Assembly: GCA_034766995.1 (NCBI GenBank)
Contig: CM068315.1
Location: 44,766,662-44,830,661 of the forward strand
Source of the DNA: Acanthacorydalis orientalis
Lineage: Eukaryota; Arthropoda; Insecta; Megaloptera; Corydalidae
DNA length: 64,000 bases
Direction of reading: 5' to 3'
A program made the translations under genes and the position numbers. Of this stretch, positions 12,569 through 27,746 are shown in pieces. Each line of letters opens with the position of its first letter. Within the stretch, counting starts at the first letter, position 1. The notes below the pieces were generated by a model, which was given only the letters and a program-made list of their open reading frames with translations, did not search any database and was not told where the DNA came from.

Positions 12569-15039
12569 GTAAAACTAAATCAGACATCTCTTTTCTATTT
12601 AAGAATAAACTGTTTTATTTTAACTATGACTAAAATTACGTTTTAATTCTGGTACAAAAAATAAATTACTTATTCCGACTCTATAACGTTTATGCATTAA
12701 ACAATTCACGTTGTTATTATATAAATAACTTTATCGCTCAAGCGACGTTATTTTCCTCTCTGTTAAAACAATAAACTTTATTTAATTTTTATTTTAAAAA
12801 TCATCAAGAAAAATGTATGAAAATATTTTTTTAGGAAATATTTTAAAAAAATGTTACTTTATACTAAAAATATTTATACATTACATTTATTTATACCGTC
12901 TATAAAAAATATGGATTTCAAGTATATATTAGGTATACACATTAATTCGGTGCCTTTTTCATACAATGAATGTTTACGGATAAATGAGATACATTTCAAT
13001 CCTTAAAATATCTCTCATTATTTTGTATAACTTTGCTTCATGTGTTGAACAACTGACGAATCCGTTGTCGAAAAAAGATGATGGTTTTGAGTCGATGAAA
13101 TTGTAATGTATTTTCGAATCTCTTCCACTGTTTAAGCATTTATGTTCACTACTGTTTTGTGAGGTTATGCCAATTCCTTGGCCAAGATATATACTATTTT
13201 TAAGTGTTAAGATTAATGTACCAAAATCCTAAAACGACGAGAAAATATTTCAATTTCAAACAAGGTTATGATTAATTCAATTTAAAAGCACAAAATTATT
13301 TTTAACACCTAATATTTTCATTTTTTCTTCAAATCATTGTCGAATTCTTTTTTCCAACAACCTGTTTTGATTTCCGCTATCTTTAAATTAAAGAAAAATA
13401 CTTTAAATTAAAAAAAAGATTAAGAAAATCTAAACAGGTCTCGAGAAAAAAGATTTCACCAGTGGTGTCAAGGAAAAAATATAAGTATTTTTACAAATTT
13501 GAAATATACTTTTCTTGATCTTTGAAGTTGATAAAATTCAACATCAATGCCTAATCTAAGAATACATTAAATTAACTTATTGATTGGTGCATTATATTTT
13601 AGTCTACTTGTTCATAAAAAGTTTATATAGGTGATTCAATTTAAAAGAGTTGTGATTGTTACATTTTAATTAAGAAGAGTTTTGCTTGATACAATTTAAA
13701 GGCACAGAATTAATTGTCCTCCCTAATATTTTATGAATATCTTGATTTTAATTATTACTTTTTCAAAATTAACATATTTGTTTATTTGTAATATAACAGT
13801 AAATACTCGTTTATATATTTAAGTAAATCCAAATATTTTTTTATAAATATTTCATATACGCTAAACATTTCAAATACATTTGAACTGAAAGTCAATAATA
13901 ATTTCCAAAAAAAAGCACTTCCAAAAAATTATTTTATTATTAAAATTCGTATTTATAATATTTTTGTTAACATTATCAGTGAAATAAGTTGAATGTATAA
14001 AAATCAATCATTATTTATTTTAGAGAAAATTACCAGGAGAATAAAAATAAGTTGAAAATCATTTGAACCAAACAGTATATACGATATAATAAATAGCTCT
14101 CTTGCAGATTAAGATTTAATTTTTACTGCAAAATAAAGAAAATTTAAAGTATATACTGTTTAAAACATTAATTATTAACAATTGTTTATTATTATATATT
14201 TTCATTGATTTAGTATTATAATGACCTGGTAAAGCTGTGTTTCTTTTAGTATTTTTATTTCTAAGACATATCCTGAGTGCTAATCGGAGCTTTGCTGCAT
14301 TTACAGTGAAGATCGTAGTTTGAAAGGAAAAATATTCGTTCAATGTACACTATTTATCCCCATATTCTTAGGAAAATTTTAGTTTTAAATACCAAAATAA
14401 AACAAGAAATTCCAACAACAAAGAGAAAAACAATATAGAAAAAATATTTTCAGAAAAATAACTTTATCGCACACACTAAAATTTTCTTATAAAAAAGTCT
14501 AACAAATATTTGTCAGGCTTATAATTGTATATTTTTTTTTAAATCTGTGATCCCATTGATGCTTTGTTCTGATATTCTTTATCTTGTTGGATGACTTGAA
14601 TTTCTGTTTTCTATTATTAGTTTTAGATAACACCGAGTTATCTGAAATCTATTTGAAAATGGCACACGTGCTAAAACTAGTAGTAAAAAACAAGTACTCG
14701 AGGAATGACAGAAAATGTATAGAACATTTATGAAAAAACGAATAACTAGATCATTCAAATTAGAAACAATAAGAGAACTTTATCCAGCAATAGGACTTTA
14801 GATTTTAGTTCATTATTATAAGCATTCATTGAACATTTCTGTTACTATATTCGTTTCTTTTATGTGTACGTTGCTTATTTATAAAAATCAACTTTTCGTC
14901 TGTACTCAGTTTTGTTTTTCAACCTAAAAGAATTTCATAAAAATGACATTCGTACAACTGCGTAGAATGGTCTCATGCGAATGAATTTTATTTCATAAAC
15001 ATATTTTTTGTAAATCGATAATACCACAAATATAAATTC

Positions 15040-15091
<52 letters not shown>

Positions 15092-18000
15092 TTAAAAAAA
15101 TGTATTATAGAACCGACCCTAAGTCATTGAATATTCAATAAATAGTGAAGTAGAACATTGATCAAACATGTAAAAATAGTGCAGAAACGAGCACGATTCC
15201 AGTTTCATTCTTCTTTGATGTTACATTTATAATCAAACATTTAATAATTTTAAGTACGAAGTTGATATAAAATTTTAATTGTGTAAATGTTTTAGTTAAT
15301 AAAAAGTGTATTGCTTTGTCACGGAACCCGAGCAGAACACACACGATACATACAATTAATATTTAAAAAGTATTTGGATTCACTGAGAAGTTTTTTTAAA
15401 CTAACTTGACGGCTAATAAATATAGTTTTGAGTTTTGTACGACTTTCTAAAACAGTGCGCTCAGTTGTTACATTAATTAACGTAAATTAATACAACAGTT
15501 TAAAAACTATACTTATTTTCACATAATTATAAAATTACAGACAGTCAAGTACTTTTTTTATCTACTATTTCTACTATTTTAATATTTATATTGATTTTTA
15601 ATTTTGTCCGTGTAAAAAAATACTATTTTAAATGAATAGTTTAATAAGAAAAAGATTCTTATTATGTCATAATAAAAACAAATTTAATTATTTTTTTTAA
15701 ACATAATGAAGAGTGTATTTTAGTTGCCATGAAACATTATAAAATACAGTAAAAGTTGAATATTAAGAAATTTTAAAATTTTAAAAAATCCAGGCGGATG
15801 TAATAATTAATTGTGGTGATTAAATCATAAAATGAGTGCTCAAAAGTGTTTTTCAAATTTTAACGTCGATTTCTATATCAAATATCGATTGTTTTCAGGC
15901 GTAAGTGATTTATCGTTTAAATCATTTTTTTTAAATTATAAATTTATAATAACATTTTATATTTTATTATAATATGAAGTTGGTTTTATTGGCACAGAAT
16001 ACATAGATAATGATTATATATCTTTTCTTTCGAGTACGTATATACTGGTTATTTTAAATGATCATTCTTTTATTCTAAATTTATTTATTTGTTTTTCTTT
16101 CTTATCTACATTCAAAATTTCTATAATTATTTTTTTTCTGTTTTTATACAATAATCGTTTTTGAACACTATTCAATTTATTAAAGCATTTATTAAGCATA
16201 ACTTATGTAGCATAACTAGTTGAATTTCTATTGATTTTTTAAATTACCCGCCTTTTCAAGTTACTTCTTTCGAATGTCATTTTTTCATTAAGTATGTAGA
16301 GAAATCAGTTACTTTATAAACATTGTTGCTATCGAATGTCAGTCAATTTTTTTTATTAAAATTAACAATAAATAACCACAATACAATTTTTAGTGATATG
16401 TTGGAAAAAATGTCAGTGAAAACTGTCTAAAATTTAAATTTACGAATGTATACACTTTGTAATTGCAAAAAAAGTTATAAGTGATAAATTTGATAGCCGG
16501 AATTCTAAATTTTGGTTTAAAAACGTTTTTTCCGATGATCATTTCGATTAAATTTATTAAAATTATTCCTTATAATGGTAACACATTCAAATGTGAAAAA
16601 TTCACTAGTTTCAACGTGAGGAAACACTTTTTTTAATGTAATTAACATTATTTAGTGATAAAAATTAAGAAATAATATTTTAGTATGGATAAAAAACGTG
16701 TATCTATACTATATTTATAAAAAAATAAATATTAGTCTCATTAATTGTGATATTCGGCATATTTTTCGGAGTGGGAAACGTGATAACACTATAATCATTT
16801 CAATCATGATTTATTAGATGACAAGTTGCTCTCTGTAAGAAAATGAGATAGAAGATCATATAAAGAAGATGCGCGAGAGAGAAAGAATGATTTAAACGTC
16901 TTATAAAAATCTATATTCTTTTGTTCAAATATAGAAATCTATAATTTTTTCATTCTCAACTATCTTGATGTCACATTTTCAAAACCTATCAAATAAAACA
17001 AATTTCGATAAATTATAATTAATGAACGGTGCAAGAGAATATTAATTAAATTGTACACATTTCTTGTTCATAAATTACGCATTCAAAAATTTTGAAACAT
17101 TTCCTGTTTTTTTTTTTTTGAACTATTTTATGCTTTTATACACGTCTTATAAAAATCTATATATTTTTGTTCAAATATATAGGTCTGTAATATCTTTATT
17201 ATCAGCTATCTTTGATGTCAAATTTTCAAAATAAGCCAAAAAAACTGACAGTGAATTTTAAATAGAATTTTGTAGAAACTTTTTCTGTTAAAAAACTATA
17301 CATATACACATTTTTAAACAATTCTCATTTTTTTAAACGTGTTTTTACTTTTGTACTGAAAAAACAAAAGCACGTGTAAAAGTAGTACAAAAATCATACT
17401 ATAATTTCTCTTAAACGGAATATGAAATCGATTTCAAATTTTACATATACACTAAGAATGAATAAAAAAACAATTTTATAAATTTTCATTAACTTTTGAA
17501 CATTTTTGCGACTGTCCATACATCTTTAATAAATGAGAAACAAAACTTATTTATTTTAATAAGCGGTTTCCAGACATTATGAACTGTCATAAAGTCTTTG
17601 TAATAATAAAGCAAGCGGATGTGTTTTTTAATAAATTACTTTATTAAAAAAAATATCTTTCTAGTGCGTAATAGAATTATTAAATTAGATCTACAATATT
17701 AGAATTCTAAATTATTCACAATAGCAACAATACTTGAAAACAAATGCCATTTACTTGTCATTTGTGTTTTAAACTGTTGTTTATTTGTATAAGTGAATAT
17801 TTATAAATAATAAGTAACTGTAACGTAAATAATTGTGGCAAATGATAAATGTTTTTTTTTTAATTTTTTTAAAAAAATTTACTGATAAATCGACCTTCAT
17901 TCAATTATATTATTGATAATATTTGTAAGACATTTTTGTTGTATTGTGACATTTACAGTAGTTGTGTAAAGAACAATTTTATATGTGTTTAATATTTTTG

Positions 18001-18276
18001 AGAAAATGACTACTTAGTTTTATTATATACATGGTATGTGAATAGTATTTGTTTATATTAATACATGTAAACATTTTATAGATAAATGAAAATATAAAAA
18101 TTAAATGTGTCAATATAACAATTTTATAATCATTTTTGTCGTTTATACGATTTTAATATTATGAATTAGGTGAATATTTTAAATCGAAACTATATTAAAT
18201 GAGTCAATTCTTAAAGAAAAAACTAATTACTCAACTATTTTAGGAAACAGTCGAGATTATAATAATGTAATTTTCT

Positions 18277-18334
<58 letters not shown>

Positions 18335-21300
18335 GAATAAATTAAAAAACAATTAATGATTATTCAGTAATAAGAAATATTTTTATGTGTATTATTAATT
18401 TTATAATTAGCTGCGATTTTTTTTTATTATAATTGACGTAAACGTTTGCTGAGTATCTTCGCATTTATCGTTTATAAAAGCTTATCTAACACCATTTATA
18501 GCCAGCATGATTTTAAATTCTAATTCAGTTTCCATTCTTTTTCACAGTACTATAATAAATTTTTATATCAATCGATGTAAAAACAATTTTATATCTATGT
18601 TTGTATGAAGTTCGGTACTAAAATAATATTTAAGTGTTATGTACTTACAGAAAATATTCTATATTATATTTACATATATTAATTGAGTTATCTTTGAAAA
18701 AATCTCATCTAATATATAATTATTTTAAAAATATATAACATGTATGTGCTTGAATGTATGCAAATGAGCTAATTGTAATTTGCTTTCTGTCTTTTCGCTG
18801 CATCTTCGCTTACCACCAGTATTTTGGAAAAGAAAATGAGGTGAGTTAGTCAAGTTATTATTTTTAATTTAATATTAATACCGTATTTAAAGTATAGCGT
18901 AACATGAAACAAGTTTCGATTTAAAATTCAAAAACATCAACCCACCTACTACTTTTCTTAATTCACTTTCAGTTTTCTTTTTCTATGCATTCTGTATGTC
19001 TGCTTTTTTGCATTTTGTGCAACTGATATGTAATCATTTTCTGATATTTTATTAATTTTTTTAACTGTTATGAAAATAAGTTTGTCCTTTTTGATGTTTT
19101 TTTGAATATTAAATAAATTATACTTTAAATAATTTACTTTAAATAATTTAAATCTGATTTATACTTTATAAAAGGTGCACAGTTATATTTTAACCTTTTA
19201 TAAGAGACGAAATGTTATTTAATGTTATTAGATGTTTGATATAAATTAACACGAATTAAATGTCGATTTGATTTTTAATCTTTTTCTATGATTCAGAGTA
19301 GTTTTATATCGGGAATAAATATATTTATTATTAAATATGTGTATGAGATTGATAGAGAATAAAAACATTTTTTTTTGTTATAAAATTAAACTGAATTGAA
19401 TTAATACTTTCAAAATACGGTGGGTGTGGCAATATTACAATCAGTTATGTTCTTAGTTTTTTTCTTTTATTAAATAAAATATGATATATCATTGTATGAG
19501 TTAATTGATAAAAATAGTTAATTAATTTCTATTTGAGAATTAGGTCAAATATTTAGATATTATAGTAAAAATGCCTGCAGTGTTGTTTGAAAATATGATT
19601 TTTATTTGTACGTATTTTTAAATAACAAGTAATTAATTTGTTTAAATCAGAATCGCTAAAATAAAATTATTATAAACAAGTGTTTAATATGTTGGATTAA
19701 TTAGGAAGACTTGTCATAGATCACCAGCTGACTAAAATATTATTTCTTTTATGAATCATTTTAAATATGTTTCTGTTTAATCACATTTTTTTATTTTATG
19801 GAGTTTCTGTTTATGCTTTTATTTATGTTTATTTTGATAATGAATGAGCAGTGGATATAAAAAGTATTTGAACATCTAGTTTATTTTATTTTTAATTAGG
19901 ATAAAGAAAAAAAATAAAAGTGAAAATCATTGTGTTCAGTTATCATTGCAAGGTAACATCAAAATATTTCTTTATTCAAAAAATGCCTATAAACTTAATG
20001 ATTAAAAAATTAACTTACGCATTACAAAAAATATTTGAACCCTTACATATTTATATTCAGTAAATAAAATTATTATTTTGTATACACTTCATTGAAGGCT
20101 CTGGAATTGATCCTATCAAATTTTATATTATTTTCGCCTTAATTTTGAATCTTAAAATGAGTCATAATTTTTTATTATATATTTGTTCGGAAACTGAGCA
20201 ATAAGTCTCTTCTAAGTATTTCTTGAATATCAATTAACTACGAAGCATTAATTAATTAACAACCATTTTTTCGTAATCATAGGAGTGTAATTGGAATTGT
20301 CTAGAACTATAAGGTGCATAAATTAATTCTGTGTCTTTTTTTATATAAAATGAATGTTTATTTACGGGAAAATGGAATACATTTCAATCCGCAAATTATC
20401 TCATTATTTTGTATAAATTTGCTCCATCTGTTGTCTAACTGACGAATTTCTTGTCGAAAAAAAATGATGGTTTTGGGTAGATGAAGTCGTTATTGCATTT
20501 TCGGACTTTTCCACTGTTTTAAAGTATCAGTCAGGTGATTATGAAGCGACAGAAACAGGTGATAATCAGACGGGAGTAGATCAGTGAATAGATTTTGGTT
20601 CTAATTCGTCGCTCAAGCGAATAAGCTGTTGGTGACGCTCTGAATTTACAGTCTAATCAGGTTCGAGAAACTCATAATACACCACATCCTTAATGACCCA
20701 CAAAATACACAATAATACTTTTTTGACATGAATATTTGGTTTAGGAGTCGATGTCGATGATACACCAGGCGTGACTCATTATTTTCGATACTTAGGATTG
20801 TTGTACAAAACCCATTTTTCATCTCTGGTTATGATTTTATGCAAAAATCCTTCCTTTTGAAGCTTTTGAGCGAGCACATTGCCGTATAAAACTATCTCAA
20901 TTGCAATGATGGACAGCATGTTGTAACTTATTTATAATGGTGCTCGATTGTTTATATTTTTTTATATTTCACTGCTAAGAAGTTTTTATTGAATATTTTC
21001 GCGATTTAGCAATTACTTTTCCCTTATAAATAAAAAAATGCAATAATATCATGTAAAGATTCAGTGATTGTGATTTTTTCCGACACAGATTTTTTTTATC
21101 ACGGTATTATTACTTTAGTGAGTAACATTTACTGAAGATTAATATCATTATGTCACTTATTTATAGCACATTATCTTTTTCTGTGTATACTACACTGAAT
21201 GTGCAAATACTTTTTGAACCGATATTTTATTGTTACTTTTGCTTACTAAATATGTTGTTTTTTTAAATAATAAGATTACAATTCTCGTTGAATAAACATA

Positions 21301-24300
21301 TAATACACGGAGTTTTACATATTTTTTCTTAATTATAAGTAATAGTAAAACATCTCAACGTAGTGTAGCTGAAAAACTTCTCTCTCCTCTGTAGGGAAGT
21401 GTATCGGGCACTGGGACTCGCCACTCGCTCAACACGAATTATCTAGAAATTTTGTGGGTCGAGGTTTATCGCACAGTGATGGAGCAATTTTCCACAATTC
21501 GCTGTTAAGCCAGTAGTGCTCTAGAGCAGTGTTTCTCAACCTCTTTCCTACCGTGCCCCCTTCCGAACTTCTTTCCTTCCTGTGGCTCCCTTATCCTCCC
21601 GGTAGAAAGAGAGCTATTTAAATGTTTTGTTTGTAAATAGAACATGTTTTGTTATAATTTTTATAATTTATACAAAATACAATAATTAAATAAAAATGTA
21701 TACTTTAAGTATTTCTCGATCAATGTGACCTTTGTGTTTCATGACCAGAAACAAGCCTTTTTATATCCGGTTCCATTGCTGTGAGGAATAACCGAAGATC
21801 ACCTCTATCTATTATGATAAGGCGATTCCGCATTAGGCTGAATAAATAATTCACACGACTGAAACCTGATCCTACCAAATACGAAGTAGGAAATGCTATG
21901 CACGGTCACTTCTCTGTTTTCTTCATTTCTCATTTCTCTTTTTGGTCCTTCAATCTCGTTCCGTGACCTCCTTTTTACATGATTTTCAATTCCGACCTTT
22001 CTGGAATATTCTGAGGCCTCGTGGCGGCTATATAGCCCCAGGTTGAGAATCCATGCTCTGGAGTACTTGCGAAGGCATCTTCTTACTAGTCTGATTTAGG
22101 GACTGCTTTTAGTTGACTCCCAGACACCTGTGTCAAACATTGTCCTACAGCGCAATCAGATATTGACAACTCTCAATTATGAGGTCATTCTTTCCCAGAA
22201 TAAAAAAGCAAGACGTACAAATACTTTTATATCCATTATTTATCAGAGACTTGAAAATATTTTACCAACAGTGACCAATTTTGAGTAAATGCAACGTGAT
22301 TTTGGACGAGTTTTCCTATGCCGTATCTAAAAATCAATGTGTTATCTTTCGTTATATGTTTGTAATTTAAACCAGCATTTTATTTTAATATACACCTTTA
22401 ATATTTTGTATTTCCAACTATGTCGTAAACTGTTTGATAAAAATATATAAAACTTATATTTTTTTCGCTGACAGACAAGAAGCGTTGTTATCAGATGAAG
22501 AAGCACAAGAAGTAGTGAGACTATTATCACCATCTGATAAATCTGCACACGAACCAGAATGGCTTTCAGATGCTATGTCGGGACAAAGTTCTTTGATGAA
22601 TGATTCTATAACAACAGTAGACTCTACTACAACCGTTGAAACAACCTCAGTCACTGGCAGTGAGTCGGGAATTACTGGTACTTTTTTAATTCACTTTTTA
22701 TTTTTCATAAATAATTATTTTATCGATGGTTCTCAAATTAAATTGTTTAATTCTGTTCTTTATATAATTTATTAAAAAATTTATTTTGATTATAGAAGGT
22801 GTAGATTCCGAATTAAATACACAATAATAAAATATTATTAGAAAATAAATTTTCAATATAGTATTTTACGCATTTCCATAACGATGCCATCATCCAGATC
22901 TGATTATTGATGTTTAATTCTGCTGGATATAAATTCTTGAGTACCTTAATGATCGCAGGCTGAGGACATCGCGATTGAAATGCGTATAAGAAAGAATCAA
23001 AAAAGATAAATAATCAATTATTGAACATTTTTGCTCTTAGAAAAAATTTCGATTAGTGGGACGAGTGAAAAATTCGTTTGTTGAATATTATTTTAATTAT
23101 TTAAAAAAAAACGCTGTTAAAATTATTTTATTATTATAAATTAATTAATCTTATTAACAAGTTCAATTTTAATAAATGAAAGTTCATTGTATTTTTTTCT
23201 TATTTTTATTTACAATTGTAAAAATGATTAATACTTTTATTTTTGTTCAGTTTTTCATCAGCTACATTAATTAAGTTCCTTATATTAATTTATTATGAAA
23301 CTTTATAAAATATACACAGATACTGTTTTAACACAAACTAAATCATTTAGGATCGGTAACAAGTTTAAATGAACACGAAGAAGAAGATGACGATTCTGCA
23401 ACGAAAACCGAAGATTTTATTCCTATCCCAGGAAAAATTATCGTCGTCGAAAACGGTGTTCATTATTATGAGGACGGTCATTTTTGGATGGAAGTACCCG
23501 GTTTACCTGATTCCGAAGATGACGACGATCTTGAATATCCCGTGTACGTGAAGAAAAATACTAAAGTCTCATTCAGCACAGGACCTATGAAAGTATACTC
23601 GACATTCAGTGTTAATGATTACGACAGACGCAACGAAGACGTCGATCCTGTGGCGGCGAGCGCAGAATACGAACTTGAGAAACGGGTTGAAAAGATGGAC
23701 GTGTTTCCGGTTGAACTTATAAAAGGTCCTGAAGGATTAGGACTTAGTATAATCGGTATGGGTGTAGGAGCAGATGCTGGGTTAGAGAAATTAGGTATGT
23801 GTCTGATGAAGAAATTTTAATTTATATCGTTATTCATTTCAATTTATTTATACATAGAAGAGGCGCAAGTACTTATTCACTTGCATAATTCCAGGTATAT
23901 TTGTAAAAACAATCACTGAAAACGGCGCAGCGGCACGTGATGGTAGAATACAAGTAAATGATCAAATAATTGAGGTTGATGGTAAAAGTCTTGTCGGTGT
24001 AACACAAGCATATGCGGCATCCGTCCTTCGTAATACGTCAGGTCTAGTCAAATTTTTAATTGGCCGTGAAAAAGATCCGGAAAATTCTGAAGTTGCACAA
24101 CTCATCCGTCAATCACTTCAAGCTGATAAAGAACGGGAAGAAAGAAACCGAGTACCGAAAGTACCTACAGATACATCACAGAGTGAAGACAGTAACTCAA
24201 CAGTGCCAGTGAACAGTTCTGCCAGTACCAGTATCTCTGATGGACCTGCTAGTCCAACAGGAGGTGATACTGTGTTTGAAAATGAGCAAACAAATAACGA

Positions 24301-27300
24301 TGTTGATTCTTTGAGAATACTTTTGCAAGAAGTAAGTAAGCGTGTGTGTTACTGTAAAAAATTAACAGTACCTTGAATGAGTAACTATGAACCAAGAGCA
24401 TGGTCTTTGATAAAGTATTTGATTATTTTATTCTATATTTTGATTAATATAACATGGCTCATATAATACGTACTAAATTAACCAAGCATCTCTGATATGA
24501 AAATGTCTTGTACCTTGTATGCCATACTAAAAAAATACAAAACGTGAATTATGTTTATATCACTACTAACAATATTATTAATATTCACATCTATTTACTT
24601 ATCTTTTTTATACACTTTAAAATATTCCCCTTGTTTATTTTCAAAATAATTTATATACATTTTCTTAAATAATGAGAGGAAATCCAAATTTAGTAACGTT
24701 AAAAAACTTTAGTAACTTTTATTTTAATCTTCATAAAGCAAAACATGTTAATTAATAAAAATATATTTACATACACATTTATGTTTTTTAATACAGTGTT
24801 TTAAACAGATATTTTTTTTTGTTTAAAAAGAAAATAGTATCTGCAAGAAAATGAGTCAAATATTGTTCTTCAGTTTGATGAGATTACATTGAATCAGTTA
24901 GACTGTACTTTAAACAATTTAACTGAATATAAATGATCAGTATGTCAATTTAATAATTTTTTTTTCATATAGTATTTAACTAAATTTCCATCTCTCTGTA
25001 TTCATGAATGTTAAATAAGTAATGTTTGAGCACGATTTGTGAATTGTTGTCATACTATGCATTTGTATTGTGTTGTGCTTAGCTTGTTGACTGTCATGTG
25101 TTAATTACAGAGCCAGTACAAGCTGGCCCTGTCCGAAGGTGATGTCGCCAGGTTCAAAGCCAAGGTAAGCAGTATTGTTTGGTATAATTCAAATACTGTT
25201 GAGACAATGATTGTATATTTCATTATTTTTAATTTTTCAATGAAAGTTTTATAGTAAAACCAATATATATTTAAATATCATTATTTTATTTCCTTCTTAG
25301 AACATCTTGTATTCTTTAATAAAGTAGAACATGGACAGATCCAGCTTTCGAGCTCAAGGAAAAAAGTAATGGATTTATTATAATATATATATATATATAT
25401 AATAGAGTAAATTCTTACGAGTGAGAGTGATTACTCCATTTCCCCTCACTCTGTATCTGTCTCTGCAGTAAAATCAATTTAAATAAAATTTATTTTTTGA
25501 AATTAATTTCATGTTGATCTAAAAAATGTTTGAAAACTGTACTATTTTATGCTTTGAATATTACTGCAATGTATTTTAAAATTATTTATGAAAAAGATCA
25601 TATATAGAAAGTAGCAAAACATTCATACATAGAATTTATAATAGAGATGTTCATAACGTTGGAATGAATACGCATATAGTCTGTGATTTTCTTATATTTA
25701 GTATATACGATAATATATATGTTTTTATATGCTTGTATAGTTTTTTATTTTGATTCTTGTTTCTGATTGCTTGTTCTTATATGTAGAATTGTACATGGTT
25801 ATGTGGCAATTAACTGTGTAGTTGTACAATATATGTATAAGTACACACAATTCAAGATACAAACTACACAATGTTTATATCCATTGCTATGGACATCAAA
25901 TGATGCAGTGTACAATGAACAGTTAGAGACAAGGATTGAAGTTCAAAACTAACCAAGTGCATTAAAGCAAATACCATGTTTTATACTACAATATTTGCAG
26001 AACATAGGAAAATCATAGATTTTACACACATATATGCTAATGCCATGAATTTTCCTAGAATTGTTTGTATCCATTCAGTTTAATATTATTCTTTTTTTAA
26101 ATAGTATCTATTGTAAAATTCGTATATGAATGAAATATTTTATTGGAAATCTATAAAGTAAAAAAATATTCATCTCAACATGCTTGTCTTGATATGTAAA
26201 TCATTTGTATTTTAATTTTGAATGAAATCATTTAACACTCTAATAAATGTTACTAATTTGTAGTTTACTAACTTTTCGTGTAAAACTTATTAGTTTACTG
26301 CAATGCAAGTTTATTAAATATTAATTCGAATCGTTTAAATAGCTCGCTGAATTAGAAAGTACTGGAGCAGAAAAGGACGAATCATCTGACAAACTACGAC
26401 AAATGACTTTGAAATTACGAGAGGCCGAACGAAATTTATCTGTTGCTAAAAAGGAAGTAAATTCATATCAAGATATGTTAGAACAATCACAAAGCCAATA
26501 TGCCGTACTCGAAAAGAAATATAACAAAGCAAAGAAATTAGTACGAGAATTTCAACAACGTGAACTTGATATGGTTCATAGAGAGGAGTTTTACCAGCAG
26601 CTATTACAGGAGAAAGATACAGAATATAATGCATTAGTGAAAAACCTTAAAGATCGTGTCATATCATTAGAACAAGAGCTGCTCGAGACTCAAAGGAAAG
26701 CCGGGTTTCCGATCTGTTTACCTTACGAAAGTATCGGTACAAAACCGTTGACGCCGCAGATGTCGAGGAAACAAACTCCGAAACCTCTTTTTCAACAGTT
26801 AGAAACCGAACTGTCGGACACGGAAATTTCAGATATAAGTCCTGATGATGGAGATAAAACAGCGACAGTCGAAAGAAAAATGCCTATTAAAGAAGAGTTG
26901 GATAGAGCGATACCACAACACGAATTACTCGACGTGTCTGCGAATAAATCGAAAGGAGAACTCGGACAGAGGGGCGGGTTGGCAAACAGGCAATTACCTT
27001 CTGGAAAGAAAGGGAGCATAAGTAATAGCAGTTCGGTAAGTTAGGTAAACTATTTCCAATAATACAGTGTTTATACAGTTTTATTTGTGTACTCTTAAGG
27101 AATAAGTTTTAAGTTTGTAAACTTATATTAATAGTTATATTTTTATGTATTCTATTTTCTTTGTATGTTTTTTTTATATTCATTTTCATGACTTTTAATA
27201 AATAACTATTGAATCAATAACATTATTTATTGATGCAGTGACTTCACTAGATTTTATTTGATAAGTTAATGTCTTTATAAAATATGAAATGATACAATGA

Positions 27301-27704
27301 AAATTTTCTAATAGAAAAATAATCGTCTCTTTTGTATATCTATATATAAATTTATAATTTTTGTATATGTTTTCTAAAAGACTAAAATTTATCATAGTGC
27401 AAAATCCTAGAGATGTCACTGTATTGATATTTTATTTATTGATACATATTTCTCACTTTAAATGTTTTGTGTGGAGCATTTGTTATACAACTAATTGTAG
27501 ATTTTTCAAATATTATTTTCTGGAATTTAAAATTATTTTTAATGAACATATATATAATACAATTTAAAAAAAGTATCTATGAAAAAACATTACAAATTAA
27601 TTTTGTACTATAAAGATTCAATTAATCCGTTTGATCTTTATTTTTCAAGATAAAATGGTTATTTGATTATTGTACAAATATTTTTATAACAAAAAAATCA
27701 AAAG

Positions 27705-27746
<42 letters not shown>

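Larger units (their letters stand above)
13735..18819. other. Large neurabin intron, mostly featureless
   Basis: Apart from the listed repeats (14541, 15040, 16896, 18281), this is AT-rich sequence with no exon-like segment found. Confidence 0.4.

Noticed and set aside
23369..23551. Alternative plus-strand frame overlapping the PP1-binding exon
   Set aside because: It conflicts with the frame that yields KVSF and the PDZ domain.
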